A DNA stretch of 64,000 nucleotides, taken from the NCBI RefSeq assembly GCF_010015445.1, contig NC_053133.1, positions 25,045,082-25,109,081 of the forward strand, read 5' to 3'. The translations under genes were made by a program, and so were the position numbers. Under the pieces are notes generated by a model that saw only the letters and a list, made by a program, of their open reading frames with translations, was not told the DNA's origin and searched no databases. This document shows positions 51,901-63,400 of this stretch, in pieces (position 1 is the first letter of the stretch; every line of letters begins with the position of its first letter). This DNA comes from Perca fluviatilis. Its lineage: Eukaryota; Chordata; Actinopteri; Perciformes; Percidae.

Positions 51901-54900
51901 TCAAAATTTGGTGAAGAAATAACGCAGGCAACAACCGTAAATAATTAACCCCAATTATATATCTTTTTTTAAACTAAAATGCCCAAAAATAACATTGATG
52001 CATGGATGTATTCCATACAACGATCTTCGCAGGTAAAATCAATGATTACTTTCATTGAATTTGGGGTGTTTTATTCATTTTTATAGCATTTGAAAACAAG
52101 TTTCAATGGTTTAAAAACAGTCTCCTGACTAAACTTTGACAAGATACCAGTCTGTGATTCACTCAACATCCTCTGATCTTAACTATTATGTAAAATAATT
52201 CATAATTTATGCTTTTTTTAAATCTAAAAAAATAGGTATAATGTCATTTGAACTAGGTTATTGACCATGAATAAAAATAAGCCTTAAAAAAGTGACAAAA
52301 AAAGTTTTAAAGTGTCAAAAGCATTAAAAAACCGACAAGCTCAGAAAAGAACAAATAAAAAATAAAGGGATAAGAAAGGGTAAACTGAAAGAGGGAAAAC
52401 AGAGAAAAGACAAAAAGAAAAGATAAAAAAGACAAAAATTAAGACAAAAAACAATAAAAAAAAAGACGAAAAAGAAAAATAAATGGATAAGGAAAGAAAA
52501 TGAAAAAATAGAAGACAGAGAGACAAGGTGAGAAAAAGGCAAAGAAACGATGACAGAAAACTTAAGAAAAGGGAAATAAGAAAACAGACAAATATGAAAT
52601 AAAATACAGACAGAAGGCAAGAAAAGACAGAAATAAAGGGCTACAGAGAAGCTGAGAAAAAGGTAGAGCAAGAAGGAACATCACATCTATCAAATCCTTC
52701 TCCAAATCCATAAAACATTTGGTTATTGACTAATCAAATACGCTGCCATGATCCAGAATAATGTGTTTGTCTTTATCGCTACAGTAGTGTCTCTGTGTGC
52801 GCTTAATGTGTTGTTGATGCGTTCTAATGTGTGTCTACGCACTCTCACCTGTGTCTACTGTGTGTGATACTGGTGTTATGTTTTTCTCATGCCATCAACC
52901 TGCCAGTAGTCATGATCTGGGATAGTGGCTGTGTCATTTTACTTGTCTATGCCAAGTTCTTTTATGTGTATTTGTTGTGTTGTTGTAGCGTATCTATTGT
53001 TTTAGGCCATTAACCTGCTAGGGACTGCAGATGAAAATTAGCCTGTATGGCTAAATCTGGCACATTTACACGTTGGGACTCCGTATGTTGATTAATTTGC
53101 TCTGTCCCTTTTAAATAAAGAAATCTGAAAAGAAAAAAGAAAAAGAAAAAAAGAACAGGAAATGAGAAGGAAAACCGGAAAGGAAGAAAAAACAAGAGCA
53201 AAGAAAGAGTTAATATGTGTGGACCTCTCCGAGGTGGGAGTCTCCCAGCGGCCCTTTGGTCTCTGGGTTGGCGATGATGATGCGAACTCCGGGGAGGATC
53301 TGAGGAAACAACAAAAAGAAAAAACGGTTGCCATGGTAACCGCTTCCCTCTGACTCCCGTCTTCGATTCCAGCACAAATACAAAAATAGACCCAGCTGTT
53401 AACATTCAACTCGCAGCCACAGCTCACGACTTCATCTTCTTAATGCGGATTTGACTTTAGGACAGACAGACGTGTCAGGGACAGATGTGTCAGGGACAGA
53501 TGTGTCAGGGACAGATGCAGATGTGATTGCACCTCACAAAACCACACTTTATTACGTTTATCGCATATCATCATCATCTTTTCCACAAGAACAACAAACA
53601 GGAACCCAGTCAAACATTTTGTTCAGGAAGCATTCAAAGAACATAATGGGCTGACTGGTAAACAGGCTGTCCCCCCCCCGGTCCTCCTCCTCCTCCCACG
53701 TACAGTGAGTCAAATAAAGCGCGGGCTGATCAATACAACCATGACGTCCTCGATTTGTGTGTCAGTGTGGGGGAAGAAGACACGCCGATGTCTCATCAGG
53801 CTGCGAGAAAAGATCCATCATGCTGCTTCCTGCAGCTACAGAGACTCACTTCCCTCGCAGATCGGGACTTTATTTTTACACCGTTTATCAGACAGAGCTT
53901 ATTTCTGTTAATCTGTTAAACACGAGTCTCCCCAACGTCCTGAACTAGGGCTGCACGATACCGGATATGATGACCGATATTTGGAACCGATATGTATTTA
54001 CAGTGAAAATGAACATCTTGAAGTCAAAATTAAGATTTTGGAATGTTACAAACTCCAACACAAAACTTTGTTGAAATGCTTTAAGCAAGTATTTAATCAA
54101 TTAGAAACTTTCAACATAATAGCCAGTAACAGATAGTGTTGGGGGACGACAGACGCAGAGCTGGAGCTGTTTCATGTCAGCAACCGTTCTCTTGTTCTCA
54201 CAAAGTTATGGATCAATTAACACAGTCCTCTTTTCTCTTATATCACTAAGACCAAGAAAGTGGATCACATCACTCCTGTTCTGAAGTATTTACACTGGCT
54301 TCCAATACTTCTGCTGGTTTATAAATCAGGGCCAAAATACATTTCTGATCTGCTGCTACACTATGAACCCCCCAGACCTCTCAGGTGGTCTGGGACAGGT
54401 CTGCTTTCTGTCCCCAGAGTCAGAACTAAACAGGGGGAAGCAGCGTTCAGTTTATAATGCTCCACATATCTGGAACAAACTCCCAGAAAACTACAGGTCC
54501 GCTCCAACTCTCAGTTCTTTTAAATCAAGGCTGAAGACCTTTCTTTGTGATGTTGCCTTTCTTTAAATAATTGTTCATTTAACTGTTATTAACTGCTCTT
54601 TAATGTTTAATTTGTTATACTGCACTGTAACTTTCATTCTTGTATTTTAATCGTTTTTATGTAAAGCACTTTGAATTGCCCTGTTGCTGAAATGTGCTAT
54701 ACAAATAAAGCTGCCTTGCCTTATATATTTAGACATTACGTGACGCTGTCAGCTCTCCTGCTGACCTCGCTGACAGACCTCGCTTTAGTTGCTAAGAGAT
54801 CTGTAATGAAACTGAAATAAGTGCTGCTCAGCGATCAGATGAGAACAATGTAATTTGCTCAGGGATGAAAACCTGCTGCTTTCAAGTGCTGCGGGAGGAC

Positions 54901-57900
54901 TCAGATGATAAGATGATTTGAAGGAGAAAAAAAAGCTTTTCGAGGACATTTCTTGTCTTTATCAGACAGAGTCAGAGGAGGAAAACGCTTGTTGGCTCAA
55001 CACGTTTGCACAAGTTGTCAACTTAAGACAAGAGTATACATATCCACATATCCGATTCTTATTGTGAGAATGGAATTTCAGCTGATAATCACATCAAGTT
55101 AACCCCAATAATGTGGATCCTTTTCTTACAAAAGCTGCAAAACAACAGCAAGCGTCATCCAACAAAGAACCTGTTTAATATGAAGACACTGGCAGCAGTT
55201 TGGGAGAGAAAATATACTCTTATTTAACTACAATTTGTTTACAATAAACTGTATTGGCTGTAGGACAATACAGTGGTCATTTAAAAAAAGTTAGCACTTT
55301 ATTGTGTCTTCACATTTCTGTAGATCTGTAAAATGATCAGCGTTGTTTTTCAACAGCCACAACTAACGGATCACCTCTCAGTTCTACCTTGGCAACAGTA
55401 CGAAGACAAAAAAAGCATGAGTGTTAATTATGGATGACGACGGAAATGAACATGAATGAAGTTGAAATGAAGTTGCTCCAACAAAGTCCACTATAAATAA
55501 AGTCAAATAAAAGACGTGACTCCGTCTCCTGAATGTGGGGGTGAGAGTTGCGTCCTGCCGGTTATGAGATCTTCTTCCTTCACCATCCGCCAGGATGTGA
55601 TGAGTGGTTGCAATCATTTATAATTATCTCTAGATCAGGAGTTTACTATCTTGTTATCTTGGGAAAACAAAAAGTGAGTGAAAGAGTTTTCTCGTTATAA
55701 CTGATAATTATCTTGAGTCAAATACTTTTGGCTTTCTCACGAAAAAAAAACAACTTTGTTAGTCAGACTTAAAGCTTTAGTGCGTAACGTTTTGATATTA
55801 ATCAACGTCCGTTACATTCAAGCCATTGCCAAATGAGTTGCTACAAAGCTAATTAAAGGTGCCCTGCCACACGTAGTTCATTAAGTTCTACCGTGGACTC
55901 TGTAACATTTTTTGTGGAAAAAATGCCTTGGTTAGCTTGTTTCAAGCCATTCTAGCGTGGTATAGAAAGCCTACAGGAAGACTCGGCTTGATTTCTGCCA
56001 GTTCTCATTAATATTCAACAAGCTAAGCTGCTTGACTCTGATTGGCCAACAGCTAGCCAATAAGAGCCTGGCTATCAGCATCCTTTACCCAGCGCAACTG
56101 GGCGAGCTAATGAATAGTTATGAGCTCAATCGATATGATGTCAGGCTGACCAGCTTTTGTAATTGGTCTGATTTCTCTGCTTATTTCTTTTCAGTGGCTA
56201 GAGCTGACAGAGGCTTACGGTCAGCTCCGTGCGTTGATATGGTTGCTGTACACAAACCAACCAGCCAACAGTTTGCGGAGCGGGGTAGACATGCATGCCC
56301 AAAAGAAAAGAAGGAGAAATTCAGCTACTTTTAAACTTTATGAAAGATGTGGATATCAACAGGTTTTTGGATATGCGCACACATCACAAGGCCGAATCTT
56401 TTCAAGAAGCTGGTTGAAGGAATGAAAGAGGGACGCTGTGTTCGCACGGTCCAACAAGTCCGCCGCCGCTATAAAACTCTGAAAAACTTCCTATTTTATA
56501 GTCACTTTCATCTGCAATTTAAACAGCTTAGTCTGAAGATTGTCTTTTTCCAAATAAAAGACAAAAACAGGAATAATATGTGGATGTAAATGTAGCCATT
56601 AATGGCTTCTGGTTTTAGGATTTTTACCAACAAAGAAAGGCAACATATCAGACAACCATCTGATGAATGTGATGTTATCCTTCCTTTACCCACGTCTCCA
56701 CAGACAGACAGTGTGGACTCAAACCTGCTGTCAGCTTTGACTCAGCCGATGTGGGAGGATGTGCAGTCGAGAACAGAAATAGCCCGATCTTCTGTCAGTC
56801 AATTTGCTGCATCTAGAGAGTCTCTCCGTTGTGAGCTTGTGTCTGTCGTGCGTCAGCTGTGCCTGACAGTTAAGTAGGGCTTTCTAAATTAAAGCTCTAG
56901 TTCGTACATTTTAGATATTAGTGAACTTCCGTTGCATTCAAACCGTTACCAAATGAGTTGCTGCAAAGCTAATTAAGACTATCAGCTGGGCCTGCACGAT
57001 TCGGGGAAAAATATGAATCACGATTTTTTTTAGCTTAGAACTGATATCACGATTCTCTGCCACGATTTTTTTCTCACGAAGTGTAAGTGGCAGTACCAAA
57101 CATAGATTTTTTTGGCACCTATAGCACATTCCGATCACCACAAGCCTGTAAACATAGAGGCTTCAATGAATGAAGAAAATAAAGTACATACTGGCCATTT
57201 AAGTACAGAAGGCTACCAAAAATAGTGACATATAAAACACTGAACTAAATATGGCCCTGATATAGGCTCTATCTGAACTCCTTGAACATGTCTTTACATC
57301 GTGCGGGCCTACTATCATCTCCACACAATTCTCTCTGTATTTCTCAGTATGGTTATGTTCAGAAGATTGTGGCGTCCGGCGACTTTCCCGCGCAGAAACT
57401 CGAGTGAAGATAATGACCTCTTCTGAAGAGTCCATCATGTTTTTTTTAATCCTCCGTGTCCTCCTTGGCTACTAGCAACTGTGTGGAGTTAGAGGAATGG
57501 GGGTGGTGCGCGATCACAGAAGGCTTGTATCATGCGAACGCGCCAACAGTGTTGTTATCATTACTTAGAATTCCTCATGGGGCCGACAGAAACTACGCAC
57601 TATAGCTTTAAAGAGTCCGTGGCAAAATTGAATAATTTCAAAATGACTGTTGTTTAATTTTTTTAATTTTGATCTCATCAGGGTGCACACATTAAGTCAT
57701 GAATCATATCTTGCAACGAGGGAAATAAATCTAATAAAATGTGCAGCTTAATTGGATCAGTTTGGAAAAAAACATTGTGTGGGCACTCTGTTTTTAATAA
57801 CCTGCAATCACAGTTTAGGACAAAGTCTTGAGCTTGAAAACATGAGCCCATGCTACACATCAATCTTTATGTAAATCAAACTCACCTTGCCAGACTCCAT

Positions 57901-60384
57901 TAATGGCAGACTGTGAGGAGAACCTCTTTCCACCAAGCGAACCCTGAAACACACACATGTGGAAATGTAACAGTTCTGTACCCTGAAGAGAAAGGAAAAA
58001 AAAAGAAAAAAAAAGAAAAACTAAAGCTGACAGGACAGACTGTGGTACCTGTCATGACGCAGCGCTCTCATGTCCACGTACACAGTGGTAGGGTCCGGTC
58101 CTGAAGTGCCCTGCAGCCAATCACAGCACAGACACAGTGAGCAGGAGAACTGAGACAAAGACCATAGCTACCAGTTCTTTTGGTTTGTTTTCTGGCTCTT
58201 GCTTTCCATCGTGGAAAGATTAACAGTGAATTTGGCAATACCAGTAACGAGACCATGTTTTTCTCCCAAAACCTGTTCATCATTTAGCAGAAGACGACAC
58301 GTTTTTAAAATGACAAATGTTGTCTGAATACAAGCAGGCATATAAGAACTTTGTATCAAGAATATATAGTACATTTAGATTTCAATCAGGAACTATCTGA
58401 TCAAAGAAAAAGTCAACTAGATCACACGTCTGACCATATATTCAATGCCACGTTTCAGTATTTGACGGTAGAGTTTCAAAGATTAATCGATTAGTTGTCA
58501 ACTATTAAAATCGCAAACTATCTTGATAATCGATGAATCGTTTTCAGCCATTTCTATGAAACAAAATTCTCTGATTCCAGCTTCTTAAATGTAATATGTT
58601 CTGGTTTCTTCTCTCCTCTGTGACAGGAAACTGAATATCTTTCAGTTGAGGACGCCATCTTGGGCTTTGGGACATTTTCTGCCCTTTTATAGACCAAACA
58701 ACTAATCCAATTTATCGAAAAACCAATTTTTGAGATTAACCGACGATGAAAATAATCTTTAGTTGCAGTCCTGTGTGACAGCTGTAAAGTAACAGAAAGA
58801 TATTGTGGACTCATTCCCAGCCTTGTGACTAAACAGCATGTAAATAAAGTTACTTTACATAGTCAGCAGAGGTGGATCCTTTACTTAAGTTTAAGTACTT
58901 AAGTACTAATAGCACAGTGTAAATGTGCATTGAAAATGTTGCTTGAGTAAAAGTATCATCACAAAACTGTACTTAAGAGTAGTAAAGTACTCAATGCAGA
59001 AAAATCCTCCCAATCAAGTGTTTAATGATCTCATCATTTCAGCTGGACTTGTGGGCTGTTATATTGTTGGGTAGTTTTTATTTATAATAAAACATCAGAT
59101 TGTATAAACTACATGTGTGTGTTTTGTGTGCAAAAATCTTAATGTGCAAAGTAACTAGTAACTAAAGCTGTAACTGATGAATGTAGTGGAGTAAAACGTA
59201 CAATATTTCTCTCTGAAATGTAGCGGAGTAGAAGTAGAAAGTGGCATGAAAAGAAAAGACTCAAGTAAAGTACATGTACCTCAAATTTGTACTTAAGTAC
59301 AGTACTTGAGTAAATGTACTTAGTTACATCCCACCACTAATATTCAGATTGAATTGCTGTCAATTAGCACTTCAAAATGATACAATCTTTATGAAGGTTG
59401 TGCATTTTTTGAGTCAAAAAAGAAGTGTTTTCATTGCAACATTATTACTGTGTGTGTATGGGGTGGGATAGGGGGCAATAATGTCTGTAGATTTGTATGA
59501 CTTCATGTATCTGTATTGTATACTGTAGATACTTTGTCTGTATTTTACTGCGCCATCTACCTGCCCAGGGACTACGGGTGAAAACTAGCAATTTGCTACA
59601 ACCTGGCACAAGACATCTATTAATGTTTTTTGTGCACTGTCCCTGTTCAAATGAATAAATTAGAAATTACAAAGTCTCCTTTTACAATCTGTGGAGTTTC
59701 TGTGGTGTCGGTGTGCAGCTGCTGCTGCTGCTGTCGCTCGTCTGTTTCTACCTGCAGGCAGATGGCCAGGTTGACTCGGCAGCCGAAGGCCGTGCTGACA
59801 GACCGTGGGTGAAGGCCGAGGTCTTTGAAGAGCTTGGAGAAGGAGTGTGTGAGCGACATCCTGGGCCTCTCCTCCGCCACCACGACGCAAGCCCGAACCC
59901 GGGACAGATCCAGCCCCCGAGCCTGGACCAGAGACGGGAAAACACACATTTTATCACAAAATAGACAACGGAGGGGCTTCCACCTTCGACCTATCTTCCT
60001 ATTCTTAACTGTAATCAGAGGTCATTGTCATAGATGTATATAATATCAGTGTTCAACGCTAAGGTTTTTTTTTTTCCGGGCAAGTAAAAAACAATTCTAC
60101 TTGCCCAAAGTAAATTTTTTACTGGCGCCTATACAATTTTGGTCGAAAAAAAGTTTTACTCCAAAAAAAAAAAAAAAAAACACGTAATGAAAACACGCAT
60201 CAGAAAAATATAGAAAAAACTGTCTAACTTCGAAAAAACCCTGCCAAAAAAAAAAGCGTCAAATGTAAACAAAAACGTCAAAAAAACAGCATTTAAATTA
60301 AATGATTATGATACGATGATCGGGAAACCCTTATTGTTGAACCCTCAATATATATGTTTTTTAAAGAAGCCGTCTACATCCCTG

Positions 60385-60446
<62 letters not shown>

Positions 60447-63400
60447 CACACATAATCCTTTTTAGCCTTTAGTTTTTAGGAGGCCTTTGTATAAACTTTT
60501 AGCTTCCTACCTCTCTGACACAAGCTTTTTTTAAACTTTATTAGAGCAAAAACATCCAAATCCCTCTTGTCCAGCTGCTAGACGAGACAGAAAACCCCCC
60601 CATTTTCTTACATAATATAGGATTAAGGGGCTTCTTCCTATCTGTTTTAGGTTTTTCTTTTTATTAGGAGACTGACTGGTCAGTTGTGTTTTACAAATGT
60701 ATTTACAGAGTTGACTGTTGGACAACTGTAATCAGAAATAATGATGCCTGACGTGGTCATACTCAGATTCTGGTCAGAATAGGAGTCTGATACTGCTCCA
60801 TTGGGCTGTGATTATGGGGCGTGTTTCAACCACACCAGACTCTGCACTCAATTGGATAGACCTACAACCAATCAGAACAACGGAGTATGTGACATATGTT
60901 GAGCGACGCATACTTGTCAACAGATCTCAACTGCACGCACGCTATAAGAAGTAGAAGAAGAAGATGAGTGTAAAAGATCCTTCCTGGTGTTGTAAAAAGA
61001 CTTTAAGGATACACGGAGTACTTACCAACACGATTATCATTTTTGAGAGAAATAGTAAAGGTGAATGCATATTCCAACAAGTTCTCCGTTTAGGATTAGA
61101 ACTCGACAATACAGCAAACAAATCTTATCGCATTTGTCGGTCCTGTCAGGACTTAATAACACGGTTGGAACTGTTGATCATCTGTCCATCATCGTATAAA
61201 GCCTGCCCTGACAATTTGATTGGTCCAAACAGCTCTGGTTGGAGCATAGTTGCTTCACAACAGATCAAGTCCAGACCAAACTTCCCGACCTCAAATGTTG
61301 TGGGCGGGGCTAAGTTCGGCTGGCATCCAGGCTACAAGGGCACACTACTGATGATGCGTCCAGCGCCCAATCGACCCAAAGATTTACCTCCCACACAACT
61401 TGGATAACCCCATCAGTCGATCGTCAACCACTCCCGACAACAAGACAATTTAGAAAGTGCTCACCACCGATTGGCCCAAGGGCCAGTTGTAACACCTCGT
61501 CCCGTGTTTACTGATTCTTGGTTTTTTTCTGTAAGCCTTCATTATTTGAATTGAATGTAATCCTGTTTATACTGGCTTTAATTTTTAGGAGAGGTCTTTG
61601 TATAAACTTTTAGCTTCCTACCTATCTTACAAAAGCTTTTCTTTAATACTTTATTAGAGTAAAAACACATCCAATCCATCTTGTCCAGCTGCTTTTTAAG
61701 ATAATTTTTTGGGGGCATTTTTAGGCCTTTATTTCCAGTTTGAAGGTTTAGCTTTGGTTTGGGCTTTATTGCTTCATGTCAATGACGGTCCTCACAAGTA
61801 GAGAAATACGCAGGTGTGTGTGAGTAAAGAACATTTCTACTTTTCACTCAGCCTTCGGTCTCCATGGAGACTTAAACTAAAAAAAGGGTCTAAAAATCAC
61901 TAAAATTAACTCTGCTGTGACCAATCAGAGGCGTCGGAGAGTTCAGACGTGGCCTCAGGCTTCAGCAGACAGAGATGGAGTTTATTAGCGCCGAGTCAGA
62001 GGACAGACTGGAGTCAGCTGGACAGCGTCAGAGTGGGTGGGCTGTTCACATTTAGCTACAGGACCAGTTTTAGTCCAGCTGTTCGGATTCTGACTGTGAC
62101 TGGCGTTGGAGCCGGTAATCAGACTTCAGTGGGGGCTAATCTGCTGGCCAGACAATGACAAAGTGGCCAATACAGATACCGTACAAGACTTCTCCCAGAG
62201 GAAGACTTGTCTCACACTTACCTCGAACAGAAATTCTTTCCGTCGGGTGAAAAAAAATGTCTGATTTATCAGCATTATTGTTATTGTAAATAGCCGTTAT
62301 AATCTCATTATTGTAAATGATTTAATCAGAATTAATAATTGGCTAAAACAAAACTGCTCTTGTCTGGGTTAACCGTGTGTTGATCTGCTGCTACTAACGC
62401 GTCGGATGATTGAACGACTGCAATGGCGTTGTTCTTGTCTGCTTTTATGTAGTCTCGCTTTGCCAGAACCCTCCTCCGAAGCGCGCTGGATTGGTGGAAC
62501 ATGTGTACGTTCAAAAGTTGTTTTAGTCATGCCATGAAAAAAACGAGAAAAACGTCCAGTGTTAGGCTTCCATTGCCAGACCTTCTGGCTAGTCCACACA
62601 GCATTTCGGGATGGGAGAAAGACATGCTCTGGTTTATTGGCATTTCTTTAAACCAATCACAACCGTCTTGGGCGGTGCTAAGCACCGGACGGAGCCACGG
62701 TGACTCTGCAAAATAGCCTCTGGAAGGAACTTGTTTTGGTGGAACGTGTGTACGTTCAAAAGTTGTTTTAGTCGTGCGAGAGAAAACTCAGATTGGACAG
62801 ATAGTCTAGCTAGCTGTCTGGATTTACCCTGCAGAGATCTGAGGAGCAGTTAACCACAGTCCTCACAAATCCACCGGAGGTTAGAACGCCAACACAAAGG
62901 AAGCCCAAGGCAACAAATATCCGGCCTAAGTGAGTGAAATCCGGCGTTAACGGAGCAATCCCGGAAGTGGAACGTCGTGGATATAGACTAGCTTTTATGT
63001 GACTGGTTGACTGCAAAATTGAATTGCCCTTTTGGTATAAATAAAGCTGTTTGATTCAAATTGAACTGAAATAAATGTCGGAAATATCACTTGACGTGAC
63101 GTGTCGGTTTGCTGCTTGTGTCTTTGCTGACCTTGAGCGCCTCGGTCTGCAGGCCGAGTCCTTTGGTGCACAGCTCCATGACGCTGTAGGAGCAGAAGGT
63201 GTCTCGCACCCTCAGCTGGCTGACGGCCAGCAGCCACAGCGCCGGGTTGGACTCCAGCTCCACCGGGGGGATCAGGATGGACTGGTGGCCTGAATACACA
63301 CTGCAGAAAACACGAGATGTATTTTCCAGAGAAACATGGGAGTCGTTAATAATAACAATCAGGTGCAAATGTGAGTTATTGTTGCTATAAAGTCCTTGAG

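Noticed and set aside
52324..52671. 115-codon hydrophobic minus-strand ORF
   Set aside because: Artefact of the purine-rich plus strand; its reverse complement is TTT/TCT-rich.
59660..59964. Other ORFs on both strands across dip2 exon c
   Set aside because: Shadow frames of a GC-rich exon; only the ARGLDLSRVRACVVVAEERP frame joins its neighbours in phase.
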